Shown here in pieces: positions 42,262 through 51,130 of a DNA stretch of 64,000 nucleotides; the stretch's first letter is position 1; each line of letters starts with the position of its first letter. Position numbers and translations under genes: made by a program. The stretch comes from CAIVAT01 sp964455285 (GTDB lineage Bacteria; Bacteroidota; Bacteroidia; Bacteroidales; FEN-979): positions 1-64,000 of the forward strand of contig CAYVVG010000007.1 in assembly GCA_964455285.1 (NCBI GenBank). The letters run 5' to 3'. The notes under the pieces are model-generated. The model was given only the letters and a program-made list of their open reading frames with translations, made no database searches and was not told the origin of the DNA.

Positions 42262-43059
42262 TCACCCTATTTCCTTCCCTGCATTCCTGCACAGGAACCA
42301 GATACGAGCGGCTTTGGCCAGAAGGTCGAGGTGATCGAAGGCCTCCGGGAGATCGTTGCCGACGGCCATGCATCCGTGCCGTTCCCAGATCACGGCCTTG
42401 CGGTTTCCGAATCCCTGCAGGGTCGCGGCTGCCAGGCTTTCGCTTCCCGGCAGGTCAAAAGGAATGAAACCGGCTCCTGCAGGAAGGAACATCCCGATCT
42501 CAGGATGCATCTTTTCCAGCATTTCGTTGATCGCGCTCTCCGACCGGAACTCCGGCAGGTGGGTAAGGGCGATCAGTTCGGTGACATGGGCGTGAAGCAC
42601 CGCCTTCTCCGCGGCCCCGGTACGGATCAGCATTTGCTGGATCGCAAGGTGGGTGGCCAGTTCGGAGGTGGGCCTGATCCCGACACCCTCCTGGTTCTCG
42701 CCGATGATGTGACAGGCGCCGCCCGATTCGCCCACATACACGAAACAGGTGAACAGGGGAGGATTCAGGGCCAGGTCCCTCATCCGCGAACCGGTTCCGC
42801 TTACCAGGAATACCTGCTTTTCCAGGCCCGGGTATTCGTGCGGGAGGGGATGGACGGGGTAATTGGAAAAACGGTCGGTTTCCTTCGCGGTAAAGCACGG
42901 AGTGACGTTCACGGAGAAATTCCCGGCATTGCGTTCCGCCCATCCGCGTTCCCACAGGTACCGGGCCGTCGAAATCATACCGGCCACATAAGGTCGCAGC
43001 TCCTTCTTCCGAAACAGGTCGCCGGCAAGGTTGAGCAGGTTGTCGAGGTCAGGGATCAT
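42262..43059 (-). CDS. rhaD: Rhamnulose-1-phosphate aldolase
   Basis: 265 residues, the usual length. It is a class II aldolase/adducin fold. Features are ERGWAERNAGNFSV (phosphate loop), VSGTGSRMRD, ELATHLAIQQ, zinc ligands in LHAHVTELIAL and the third His in ERHGCMAVGND. The enzyme splits L-rhamnulose-1-phosphate into dihydroxyacetone phosphate and L-lactaldehyde, in the cytoplasm, and needs zinc. Its start overlaps the end of tadA by 4 bases. No other rhamnose genes are near, which is unusual; a related class II aldolase (fuculose-phosphate type) is the alternative, but the N-terminal motif favours RhaD. Confidence 0.82.
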   Translation of the reverse strand: MIPDLDNLLNLAGDLFRKKELRPYVAGMISTARYLWERGWAERNAGNFSVNVTPCFTAKETDRFSNYPVHPLPHEYPGLEKQVFLVSGTGSRMRDLALNPPLFTCFVYVGESGGACHIIGENQEGVGIRPTSELATHLAIQQMLIRTGAAEKAVLHAHVTELIALTHLPEFRSESAINEMLEKMHPEIGMFLPAGAGFIPFDLPGSESLAAATLQGFGNRKAVIWERHGCMAVGNDLPEAFDHLDLLAKAARIWFLCRNAGKEIG

Positions 43060-43514
43060 CGTCTTTTTTCTTTAAAGAAGCCGGTCAGGATGCGGCTGCA
43101 CTCCGGTGCCAGCACGCCTCCGGCAACCTGGGTTTTCGGATGCAGCACCGGATGGCCGGTAAGGGTATACCCCCTTTTCTCGTCGGAGGCACCGTAGATC
43201 AAACCTCCCAGCTGGACCCAGAAAGAGGCCCCGGCACACATGACGCACGGTTCGAGGGTGACATACAGGGTGCATTCGCTGAGGTACTTGCCTCCCAGGA
43301 ACGAGGCTGCCGCCGTGAAGGCCTGCATCTCGGCATGGGCGGTGGCGTCGTTCAGCGTTTCGGTGAGGTTGTGTGCCCGGGCAATGATGGTGCGGTTGCA
43401 CACCACCACGGCACCCACCGGGACTTCGTCGCGCTGCAGGGCCTTTTCGGCCTCTTTCAGAGCCTCGTTCATGTAGTATTCAGGGGAGAAGAGAGGATAG
43501 GAGATGACCGCCAT
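43056..43514 (-). CDS. tadA: tRNA-specific adenosine deaminase
   Basis: 152 residues. The cytidine-deaminase fold has the zinc site His60-Ala-Glu62 (ATAHAEMQAF) and Pro-Cys90-x2-Cys93 (LEPCVMCAG). VPVGAVVV, then the conserved asparagine in RAHN, and the C-terminal FFKEKRR are typical of TadA, which converts A34 to inosine in the anticodon of tRNA-Arg(ACG). It overlaps rhaD by 4 bases and lies 15 bases after the large propeller gene, all on the minus strand, so transcription through the group is possible. Confidence 0.9.
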   Translation of the reverse strand: MAVISYPLFSPEYYMNEALKEAEKALQRDEVPVGAVVVCNRTIIARAHNLTETLNDATAHAEMQAFTAAASFLGGKYLSECTLYVTLEPCVMCAGASFWVQLGGLIYGASDEKRGYTLTGHPVLHPKTQVAGGVLAPECSRILTGFFKEKRR

Positions 43515-43529
43515 GCCGTATCAGTTTGA

Positions 43530-46289
43530 CTAGTAAAGCACTACTTTGTTCGTCATAACCGGGTTTCCGGCAGCCGACACGGATACAAGGTAGTTTCCCT
43601 TCGGCAGGGATTCCAGATTGATCGAACGGCGGAAAAGGCCGGCGGCTGCCATCGCGTCGACACCCTGAACGGTTTTTCCCGTTAAATCGGTCACCGTGAT
43701 CACGACCCGTCCCGTCGTGGGGATATTTGTCGTGATGAAGACCCTCCCTTGCGAGGGATTCGGATAAACCCCCGGGGAACTTACAGCCGGTTCTTCCTTT
43801 CCCGAGATCACATCCCAGGTCATGGTGAACAGTCCGCGCCCATGGGTCGCCGCCAGCACCGTGTTGTCGGATTCCCTCACCCGCAGCATATCGACGCGCA
43901 CGTTGGCCATGCCGTCGTTGTGCGGGAACCATTTCACGGGCACTTCGCCCGGGTTGGCGCATTCCCATACGCCGGTCTCGGTGGCCAGCAGGACCTGGCG
44001 GTCGTTTTGCGGGTGGAAGATCGCCCACCGTACCGGCATGTCGGGGAGATTTCCTTCGATCTCCTGCCAGTTCTGCCCGCCGTCGGTGGTCAGCCACACC
44101 GAAGAAACGCCGTAATTGGAGAAGGTGACCAGCAGGGTGTTTTCCGATTGGCCGGTTTCGACACAGGAGATGGAGGCAGCCGGGAAGTTGTTTCCCCCGA
44201 TCTCGGTGACTGCCGGCGAGTTGCTTTGTGCTTCGCGGACCACGAAAAGCCGTCCCGATTCGGTGCCCAGGAAGAGGGTCGATTTTCCGTCGGGGCTGAA
44301 GGGCGATAATTTCAGGGCGGTGAAGATGACCTGCGTGCCGGTGTTGAGATTGACATAAGTGCCTGTGGGGTTGCTTTCCAGGTTTTCGAGTCGGAGGAGC
44401 CGGTCGCTGTGGTTGCCCAGGTAATCGACCGGGTTGCAGTAAAGGATCTTCAGCCGGGGGTCGTAATCGGCCGGGCTCACGAAGGTGCCGCTGGACCAGT
44501 TGCTGACATTGTTGATGAAGGCGCCGTTGCGGAAGAGGTAGTAGTTGTTGTAATAATACGAGGTCATTGTGAAAGCCGGGTCGTCTGCATCGAAAAAGCA
44601 GTAAGCCCCGTCGCCTCCGCACACCATGTCGTTGATGGTGAGCGGGGTGCCGGTGTAAAAGAGGGTCCCGTTGTCCTGGAGTCCCCCGTAGTAGTATTCC
44701 GTTCCCGCTTCGGGGTGGATGGCGCAGGTATAGAACTGGAGCGTGGAGTATCCGTTATTTCTTTCCTCAAAGTCAGGGTAGGGGATATTTCCCAGGGAGG
44801 TGAAAAATACACCTCCGTCGGTGGCGAAGAGGATCTCAGAGGATGAGCCCGGCTTGTAAACGATGGCATGCTGGTCGGCATGGATATACATTGTTCCGCC
44901 TCCGGCGTACATCAGCGACCAGTCGCTCACCCGGGTCCAGGAGGATCCGCCGTTCGACGAAAGATGTACGTCGAGCCCGCCGATGTAGAGCCGGTTGGCA
45001 TTGTTGGGATCGACCGCGATATCCAGTGCATGCCAGGCGATGGTGGCGAAATTGTTTCCCGAGGTGAGGTCGGAAGGAAGGCTTTTTTTCGTCCAGGAAG
45101 CACCCCCGTTGGCAGAGCGCAGGATGTGGTAGCAGTTGAAATAGTTGAACCCGTTGACGGAGTTGACATACCCGCTGGCGATGAGGGCGTAGACAATACC
45201 GGAGTCGGAAGGTGCCGGCGCGAGCACCACGCGGCCGGGAATGTTGTTGGCGCTGCCCAGGATCTCGGCCTGGTAAGTGGTGTTGGCAGTCCAGGTGAGG
45301 CCGTCGCCGGAGGTGAGGATCACCGCGCCTCCTTCGCCGTCGAGGTTCGGACGGGTGCCGACGTACAGCCGGTTGTCTTTTCCGAGGGCGATGTCGGAGA
45401 CGCAGTAGGGGACGGTCGAGCCGGGGATGAGGGGCAGCACCTGCGTCCAGGTGGCGCCGCCGTCGGCCGAACGGAAGAGTCCGTCGGAGGGCTGGCTTTG
45501 ATGCTGGCTTCCCTTGTAGAGCCCCGAGGCGACCCCGGCGTAGATCACGCCGATGCCGTTTTCAGGGCGCACCACGAGGTCGGTCACGTAGGCGAATTGT
45601 TCGGTTCCGGCGACATGGTACCAGGTCTGCCCGCCGTCGTCGGACCGGCCGATGCCGTAGCCCAGCCCCGAGCTCTCGCGGTAGGTCTCCATGGCGGTCT
45701 CCACCTCGCCGGTACCCACAAAGAAAGTCTGGGTGTCGGTAGGATCATAGGCCAGGCACCGGATGGCGAGGGTGCTCCAGAAATCGCCCACGGGAATCCA
45801 GGCACTCTGGGCGTTGGTGATATCGTTGTTGTACCAAAGTCCGCCGGTCACCCCGCCGGCCCACACTTTCTTTTTGGCCGGATCGTTGGGGTCGTACATG
45901 AGGGCCCGGGTGCGGCCGCCCATGTCGGAGGGATAGCCCTGCCACAGGATCGACCGGGTGCTTTTCAGCGAGGAGAGGGCCCGGGTTTCCTCGATGGCTT
46001 TGACCATCCGTTCGCGCGGAACGGTCCCGGTGGCGGGGTCGAAGGTCATGAGGAAATCGTGGAAGGCGGCCATCCCGGGTTCGTCGGTACGCCGGGGGTC
46101 GCGGTTTTTCTCGTATTTATAAGGGCCGCGGGCGTTGATCTGTTTCAGCAGCTGTTCCTGCTGGCTGCGTTTTGCTCTGGCTTCCCGTTCTTTCCGGGTG
46201 AACAGGTAATACCCGCCGCTGAGGATCAGCCAGGCGGCCAGGCCGGGGAGCACGACGCGGGTGAGGAAGAAGGTGATATTTTTTTTCAT
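43530..46289 (-). CDS. T9SS-exported Asp-box propeller protein (sortilin/BNR-like)
   Basis: 919 residues from the ATG at 46289; a start at 46310 would lie inside the -7 box. An N-terminal hydrophobic anchor or signal (LTRVVLPGLAAWLILSGGYYLF) is followed by a charged stretch. Multiple Asp-box motifs S-x-D-G-G-x-T-W occur (RSDDGGQTWYHV, RSADGGATWTQV, RSANGGASWTKK, LTTDGGQNWQEI), as in sortilin/VPS10 and sialidase propellers. A T9SS sorting domain begins VYPNPSQGR. There is no sialidase arginine triad that I can see, so a binding or structural role is more likely. Confidence 0.83.
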   Translation of the reverse strand: MKKNITFFLTRVVLPGLAAWLILSGGYYLFTRKEREARAKRSQQEQLLKQINARGPYKYEKNRDPRRTDEPGMAAFHDFLMTFDPATGTVPRERMVKAIEETRALSSLKSTRSILWQGYPSDMGGRTRALMYDPNDPAKKKVWAGGVTGGLWYNNDITNAQSAWIPVGDFWSTLAIRCLAYDPTDTQTFFVGTGEVETAMETYRESSGLGYGIGRSDDGGQTWYHVAGTEQFAYVTDLVVRPENGIGVIYAGVASGLYKGSQHQSQPSDGLFRSADGGATWTQVLPLIPGSTVPYCVSDIALGKDNRLYVGTRPNLDGEGGAVILTSGDGLTWTANTTYQAEILGSANNIPGRVVLAPAPSDSGIVYALIASGYVNSVNGFNYFNCYHILRSANGGASWTKKSLPSDLTSGNNFATIAWHALDIAVDPNNANRLYIGGLDVHLSSNGGSSWTRVSDWSLMYAGGGTMYIHADQHAIVYKPGSSSEILFATDGGVFFTSLGNIPYPDFEERNNGYSTLQFYTCAIHPEAGTEYYYGGLQDNGTLFYTGTPLTINDMVCGGDGAYCFFDADDPAFTMTSYYYNNYYLFRNGAFINNVSNWSSGTFVSPADYDPRLKILYCNPVDYLGNHSDRLLRLENLESNPTGTYVNLNTGTQVIFTALKLSPFSPDGKSTLFLGTESGRLFVVREAQSNSPAVTEIGGNNFPAASISCVETGQSENTLLVTFSNYGVSSVWLTTDGGQNWQEIEGNLPDMPVRWAIFHPQNDRQVLLATETGVWECANPGEVPVKWFPHNDGMANVRVDMLRVRESDNTVLAATHGRGLFTMTWDVISGKEEPAVSSPGVYPNPSQGRVFITTNIPTTGRVVITVTDLTGKTVQGVDAMAAAGLFRRSINLESLPKGNYLVSVSAAGNPVMTNKVVLY

Positions 46290-46307
46290 ACTGGAGGGGT
46301 GGAAATG

Positions 46308-46315
46308 CAAAAATA
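46308..46315 (-). promoter_or_regulatory. -7 box of the Asp-box propeller gene
   Basis: TATTTTTG on the minus strand, a full TAnnTTTG match, 18 bases before the ATG at 46289. Confidence 0.5.
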
Positions 46316-46503
46316 CGCGGTTTCTCGCATGTCGGGAGCAACGGCATATTCATAAATTTATACACATCTCAAAGATCATTTTTTCGCCATTCCCCCAGCT
46401 CCAGAAGGAACAGATGAACAATCGATTAACGAACTTTGATTTCAGATCGAAATTACTTCATAATTCCAAGATTCCTGCCTGCCGGTTACACTGCCGCAGA
46501 CAG

Positions 46504-47199
46504 TCAGGATGCGGCAAAGTGGTCCTGCAGCCATCCTTCCAGATCTTCGATCGAATATGCGTCGCGCAGGTGATAGGGGCCGATGCGGGTGCGGCAGAGG
46601 GCGGTGAGGTGGGCGCCGCAGCCGAGGTATTCGCCGAAGTCGCGGGCCAGCGCCCGGATGTAAGTTCCCTTGCTGCAGGCGATGCGGAAATCGACGTCGG
46701 GCAGTTCGAACCGGGTGATCTCGAAGGCGCTGACGGTGACCTGCCGGGGTTTGATCTCCACGGCGATATCCTTCCTGGCCGCGGCGTAGGCCCGTTTTCC
46801 ATCCACCTGGATGGCGGAGAACTGCGGCGGCACCTGGTCGAAGGTGCCGGTGAAGTGGCGGGCGGCGTCGGTGAGGTCCCCCCACCCCGTCAGGGGGTAG
46901 GTGCGGTCGATCTCCGTCTCGAGGTCGAACGACGGAGTGGTCGCCCCCAGCCGGAAGGTGCCGGTGTACTCCTTCTCCAGCCCCTGGAACTCCCCGATGC
47001 GCTTGGTGAAACGCCCGGTGCATAGGATCAGCAGCCCGGTGGCAAGCGGATCGAGGGTGCCGGCGTGGCCGGTCTTCAGCTTCCGGATGCCGGCATGCTG
47101 CCTGACGAGGCTGCGGAATTTTCCCACCACATCAAAAGAGGTCCAGCGGTAGGGTTTGTTCACCAGCAGGATCTCGCCCGATTCGAGGTTCAGCTCCAT
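46504..47199 (-). CDS. truB: tRNA pseudouridine(55) synthase
   Basis: 231 residues from the ATG at 47199. VNKPYRWTSFDVV and GHAGTLDPLATG (catalytic Asp50) are the TruB signatures; LEKEYTGTFRLG and SKGTYIRALARDFGE are also typical. The enzyme makes pseudouridine 55 in the T-loop of tRNA. The C-terminus is short, without a long PUA extension. Its start overlaps the stop of uppP by one base (TGATG), so the two are coupled. Confidence 0.93.
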   Translation of the reverse strand: MELNLESGEILLVNKPYRWTSFDVVGKFRSLVRQHAGIRKLKTGHAGTLDPLATGLLILCTGRFTKRIGEFQGLEKEYTGTFRLGATTPSFDLETEIDRTYPLTGWGDLTDAARHFTGTFDQVPPQFSAIQVDGKRAYAAARKDIAVEIKPRQVTVSAFEITRFELPDVDFRIACSKGTYIRALARDFGEYLGCGAHLTALCRTRIGPYHLRDAYSIEDLEGWLQDHFAAS

Positions 47200-47978
47200 C
47201 AGGAGAGGGTTAAGGTGTGACCCGTGAAAAGAAGCAGGAGGATGATCAGACCGACGACAATGCGGTACCAGCCGAACCATTTGAAGCCGTACCGGGTGAG
47301 AATGGCAATGAAACTCTTGATGGCAGCCATGGCCACCACGAACGCCACCAAATTGCCCAGGATCAGCAGACCGAGGTTTTCGCCGGTGATCAGCTTGTAA
47401 TTCTCAGTCAGCTTGAGGGCCGAGGCTGCGAACATGGTGGGCACCGCCAGGAAAAAGGAGAACTCGGCGGCCGCCTTGCGGCTCAGCTTCTGGGTCATCC
47501 CGCCTACGATGGTGGCGGCCGACCGGCTCACCCCGGGGATCACCGATATGATCTGGAACAACCCGATGAGAAACGATTTTTTGCAGGTCAGCGGGGTCTC
47601 TGCCCCCGGCACCTGCGGGAACCAGCGGTCGACGAAGATCAGGACGATCCCGCCCAGCAGCAGGGCCACCGCCACGATCGCCACGCTGCCGAGCATGGCG
47701 TCGATCTGTTTCTCCAGCACATAGGCGATCACCAGCGGTAGGCAGGCGACGAAGAGCCGGAAATAGAAGTTCCACGACTGGAAAAATCGCTTCCAGTAGA
47801 GTACGATGACCGAAAGGATGGCCCCGAACTGGATGTTGACGGTAAAGGCTTTTACGAATTCGGTGCTTTCAATCCCCAGGATCGACTGGGTAATGATCAT
47901 GTGACCGGTAGAGGAGATGGGAAGGAATTCGGTGATCCCCTCCACGATGGCGATGAGGACGGCCTGGAACCAGGTCAT
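47199..47978 (-). CDS. uppP: Undecaprenyl-diphosphate phosphatase
   Basis: 259 residues, a polytopic membrane protein. Both family signatures are present: EGITEFLPISSTGHM near the N-terminus and PGVSRSAATI about residue 150. It recycles the undecaprenyl pyrophosphate carrier used in peptidoglycan and polysaccharide synthesis and gives bacitracin tolerance when abundant. It overlaps by one base with both the DUF3098 gene upstream and truB downstream. Confidence 0.94.
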   Translation of the reverse strand: MTWFQAVLIAIVEGITEFLPISSTGHMIITQSILGIESTEFVKAFTVNIQFGAILSVIVLYWKRFFQSWNFYFRLFVACLPLVIAYVLEKQIDAMLGSVAIVAVALLLGGIVLIFVDRWFPQVPGAETPLTCKKSFLIGLFQIISVIPGVSRSAATIVGGMTQKLSRKAAAEFSFFLAVPTMFAASALKLTENYKLITGENLGLLILGNLVAFVVAMAAIKSFIAILTRYGFKWFGWYRIVVGLIILLLLFTGHTLTLS

Positions 47979-48283
47979 CAGTCTTTGGGCTTTTTCATGA
48001 TCGCGAAGATCTCCACCACGTATCCCGCCAGGATCAGGATGGGAGCAAGGGTGATGCGCTGGAAGCTGAAGATCTCGGGGTTGAACTTGGAGGGATCGTC
48101 GGAGCCGCCCCCTGACATGAGCAGGAATCCCACAACGATGAGCGCCAGCCCGATCAGCATCAGGCGGTAGTTCTCTTTGCCGAAGGCGAACTGCCCGACA
48201 TTGGACTGTTTCGCGGCGAGGTCGTCGCCTTTGGCCGGTTTCGCCGGTGCCGTTTGTTTGGTTTGAGCCGGTTTTTTATCCAT
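47978..48283 (-). CDS. DUF3098 family membrane protein
   Basis: 101 residues from the ATG at 48283. A Lys/Ala/Pro/Gln-rich N-terminal tail is followed by QFAFGKENYRLMLIGLALIV, a GG/S turn, and NPEIFSFQRITLAPILILAGYVVEIFAIM: two membrane spans in the pattern of DUF3098, found almost only in Bacteroidetes between ftsX and uppP. Its exact function is unknown; an envelope or division role is suggested by the neighbours. A longer frame extending upstream is a shadow of ftsX. Confidence 0.88.
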   Translation of the reverse strand: MDKKPAQTKQTAPAKPAKGDDLAAKQSNVGQFAFGKENYRLMLIGLALIVVGFLLMSGGGSDDPSKFNPEIFSFQRITLAPILILAGYVVEIFAIMKKPKD

Positions 48284-48327
48284 GACAAGGGGAATTGAGG
48301 AGCAAAAGTAGGGATAATTTGCGTATG

Positions 48328-49203
48328 TCAGGTGTACAATAAGTCGGTGCGCAGGCGCAGGTACTTGCGCACGGCCAGCCGGGTCGAGATCCAGGAGATC
48401 GCCATGCCGAGCAGCGGGATGGCGCCGGCGATCACCGCCAGGACCAGCGGGTCCTCCAACTCTGCCAGTTCCGGGATGCGGTCGAGGGCAAGCCAGGTCA
48501 CCCCCATGAGCGCGAGCAGGGCGAAAAAGGCGCTGATCAATCCGTGCAGCAGGCTGCGGTAAAGCAGGGGCCGGCGGATGAAACCTTCGGTGGCGCCCAC
48601 CAGTTGCATGCTGCGGATGATGAACCGGCGTGCGTACACGGCCAGCCGGATGGTGTTGTTGATCAGCACGATGGCGATGAAGAGCAGGATGGCGCCGAAG
48701 CCCAGCAGCAGAAAACTGATCTTCTCGATGTTGCGGTTGATGGCATCGACCAGCGACGGTTGGTAGAACACCTCCTTCACCCCGGGCAGGGCCAGCAGTT
48801 TCTTTTCGATCTTCCGGGCCGAGTCGGGGCGGGCCCAGGGTGCGTTGATGCGCATCTCGATGGAGGAGAGCAGGGGATTGTATCCGAGAAAACCGGTGAA
48901 ATCCTCTCCCAGTTCGGTCTTTAACCTTTCGGCCGCCTTCTCGCGCGAAAGGTATTCGCACGATTTGACGAAGGGCTGCAGATCGAGCATCTTCTTGATC
49001 TGCAGGATCTCCGGTTCCCGCACACCTTCGCGGATCATGACGGAGAAACCGATGTTCTCGCGGACATGATCGGAAAGGATGCGGGCGTGCAGCAGGATCA
49101 TCCCCGCAAGACCGGTGAGGAACAGCACCAGGGTGATGCTGATGACCGTGGTGACCTGCGATGCGGCGATGCGGCGGCGGTAGTAACGCTGTTCGTGGCT
49201 CAT
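48328..49203 (-). CDS. ftsX: Cell division protein FtsX (permease-like)
   Basis: 291 residues with four membrane spans (about 21-41, 163-185, 215-235, 255-275) and an extracytoplasmic loop between spans 1 and 2. The LVGATEGFIRRP segment after span 2 is the typical FtsX cytoplasmic coupling motif. FtsX pairs with the ATPase FtsE to activate cell-wall hydrolases at the division site. ftsE is not in the window. It heads the operon ftsX - DUF3098 - uppP - truB. Confidence 0.9.
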   Translation of the reverse strand: MSHEQRYYRRRIAASQVTTVISITLVLFLTGLAGMILLHARILSDHVRENIGFSVMIREGVREPEILQIKKMLDLQPFVKSCEYLSREKAAERLKTELGEDFTGFLGYNPLLSSIEMRINAPWARPDSARKIEKKLLALPGVKEVFYQPSLVDAINRNIEKISFLLLGFGAILLFIAIVLINNTIRLAVYARRFIIRSMQLVGATEGFIRRPLLYRSLLHGLISAFFALLALMGVTWLALDRIPELAELEDPLVLAVIAGAIPLLGMAISWISTRLAVRKYLRLRTDLLYT

Positions 49204-49240
49204 GGCGGAATAGAGGGGTAAAGGTAAACAAATTTTGTAA

Positions 49241-49423
49241 CGGGTGACGGGTGATATATCTACGATCTATGATGTGCGATCTACGATCTGATGAGGCAAT
49301 AGGGAATAGGCAACAGGCAATAGTTGCCAGTCAACAGTCTACAGTCGGCAGTCGCCAGTCTTACTCTGTTACTTTGTCACTCTGTCACTTTGTTATTCTG
49401 TCACTTTGTTACTCTGTCACTCA
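49241..49423. repeat. Composite tandem-repeat block, left inverted copy
   Basis: Four sub-arrays in a row: CTACGAT-type heptamers (49260-49294), AGGCAAT-type heptamers (49295-49323), CAGTCTA-type heptamers (49324-49361), then an 8-base array of TACTCTGT/CACTTTGT (49362-49422). The same four classes occur in the exact opposite order and on the opposite strand at 50991-51126. Together they flank the 49421-50785 gene. Confidence 0.85.
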
Positions 49424-50785
49424 ATAGAGTATGATCTTTGAGGTCAGATTTAATCTGCCGTCGCGGCTAGTAACACGAACCACGTAAAACCCGTCGGGGA
49501 TTCCTGCCCGTGAAAGAGAATAGGGATCCGTTTGGATGCCGCTGCGAAAAATCTCCCGTCCGGTGCAATCATAAAGGGAAAGTTCTGCCGATTCTCCGGA
49601 GGCAATTCCTGTCACTTTGATCACACAGCCGTCTGTGGCTGGGTTGGGGGCGATTGACAGGGCCGGCAAGGTGTCCGCCGGCGTTTCATTGACATCGAGC
49701 AGCAATTCAGAACAGTCGGATGCAAGTGGCGTTCCCCAGGTTTCATTGCCTTTGCGGTAATACACCAGCCGCCAGTCATAAGTGACAGTTATCCATTGCT
49801 GGTTTGGATCCTGGATGAGATATTGATTGAAAAAGCGGGTCTGTCCCAGCCCTTCGGCATATTCATAATACGGTTTATTATCATTGTAACTCCAACAGTT
49901 GGATGAGGGCAGATTCTTTATGTAATAGTTCACATAAAACCTTTTCTTTGGATGGTTATTGAAACCGCCACTGTAGCGCAGAAACAGATCGCAAGCAGTA
50001 GAGGATTTAGGTTCAAATTCGAAAGGCTGCCGGTAAAACGAAGAATAAAAATCATGATTGTGGAGGATGATCGTGTCGGCAGTCGTATCATGATTGTTGT
50101 AATAGGTAATGGGCGGAAAATTCATTGAATGAGAACAACGGTCGGTCAGGTAAACGATTGTGTCACCGGTCGCCGACATGCTCTTTGAAAGGATAATGCG
50201 GATTTCCCGAATACCAGTCGCACCCAGTGTGCAACCTGCGTAGTAATCCGTGTGAAACTCATCCCCGACATTAAAATCGTATGCATCCCCGATCGGGAAA
50301 TCCTGGAGCCCGATCGGCGGGGTGCATTTTCCCGATAAGGTCCTGGGAATAGTATCCTTGGGGAAAAGAACCATGTCGAAAACGTGGGTCAAACCGTAAT
50401 TCTTTGATAAGATGATCTTTTTGTCATTGATGATATGCGCGATGTTCTGGTTCATCCCGTTTTTCGCCTGGAGAGAGATCACCTTTACCTGGTCTGTCAC
50501 ACCGCACACGGAATCGGTCCTGATTTCAGCTATCGTGGCCTGAATGTACCCGGCCAGGGGCAACGATGCCATTTTCCATGATTGGTTTAAACCGGCATCG
50601 CATTTCAGAAAGATGGAATCTCCCTCATGGTTGAAAAAAACGAACGTTCCACCGGCCTTCCCGAGTACTTTATTGCCGAGTATCGACCCGTTCCAGATAT
50701 CATAACACCATTGGCCCGAAGTGAACTTCCGGAAAGTATTGTATGAGTAAAACATCGTATCGGAGGGATTCCCCGGAACTGCCAC
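49421..50785 (-). CDS. T9SS-sorted protein with a lost or shifted 5' end
   Basis: 454 residues from a GTG at 50785. The frame is open to 50881, where TGA (50884-50882) stops it; translation of that extra part (C-T-P-G-I-T-S-W-E-D-P-N-K-N) looks like true protein. Further upstream a different frame (starting MVIFDKILSRNEPNAVA) reads into the same spot, suggesting a frameshift near 50845. There is no signal peptide, although the C-terminus is a normal T9SS sorting domain (IAPNPATDG), so the protein cannot be exported as it stands. It lies between inverted composite repeats. Likely a decaying surface gene; a sequencing error is the alternative. Confidence 0.65.
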   Translation of the reverse strand: MAVPGNPSDTMFYSYNTFRKFTSGQWCYDIWNGSILGNKVLGKAGGTFVFFNHEGDSIFLKCDAGLNQSWKMASLPLAGYIQATIAEIRTDSVCGVTDQVKVISLQAKNGMNQNIAHIINDKKIILSKNYGLTHVFDMVLFPKDTIPRTLSGKCTPPIGLQDFPIGDAYDFNVGDEFHTDYYAGCTLGATGIREIRIILSKSMSATGDTIVYLTDRCSHSMNFPPITYYNNHDTTADTIILHNHDFYSSFYRQPFEFEPKSSTACDLFLRYSGGFNNHPKKRFYVNYYIKNLPSSNCWSYNDNKPYYEYAEGLGQTRFFNQYLIQDPNQQWITVTYDWRLVYYRKGNETWGTPLASDCSELLLDVNETPADTLPALSIAPNPATDGCVIKVTGIASGESAELSLYDCTGREIFRSGIQTDPYSLSRAGIPDGFYVVRVTSRDGRLNLTSKIILY

Positions 50786-50990
50786 CGCAGAATCGAGCCG
50801 GAAGGAAGAGATGTTCTTATTCGGATCTTCCCAGGAGGTGATCCCGGGTGTGCAGATGATTGAGAGGCGACCGCATTGGGCTCATTCCTTGAGAGTATTT
50901 TGTCAAATATAACCATAATATTGTTCTTCGCGTTTCTTCGTGCAGCCACTTCCCCGGGGATCCATTCGATCAGTTGTGGTAACAGGGTAA

Positions 50991-51126
50991 AAGAGTGACA
51001 GAGTGACAAAGTAACAAAGTGACAGAGTAAGACTGGCGACTGTAGACAGTAGACTGGCAATTATTGCCTGCTGCCTACTGCCTATTGCCTCATCAGATCG
51101 TAGATCGTAAATCGTACATCGTAAAT
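50991..51126. repeat. Composite tandem-repeat block, right inverted copy
   Basis: Order: AGTGACAA-type octamers (50992-51030), ACTGGCG/ACTGTAG heptamers (51032-51060), TGCCTAC-type heptamers (51061-51090), ATCGTAA-type heptamers (51096-51126). This is the reverse-complement order of the block at 49241-49423. Confidence 0.85.
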
Positions 51127-51130
51127 CCCT

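Noticed and set aside
44868..46355. 495-codon open frame antisense to the Asp-box propeller gene
   Set aside because: Shadow frame of a repetitive GC-rich gene; rich in G, V and D with no motif.
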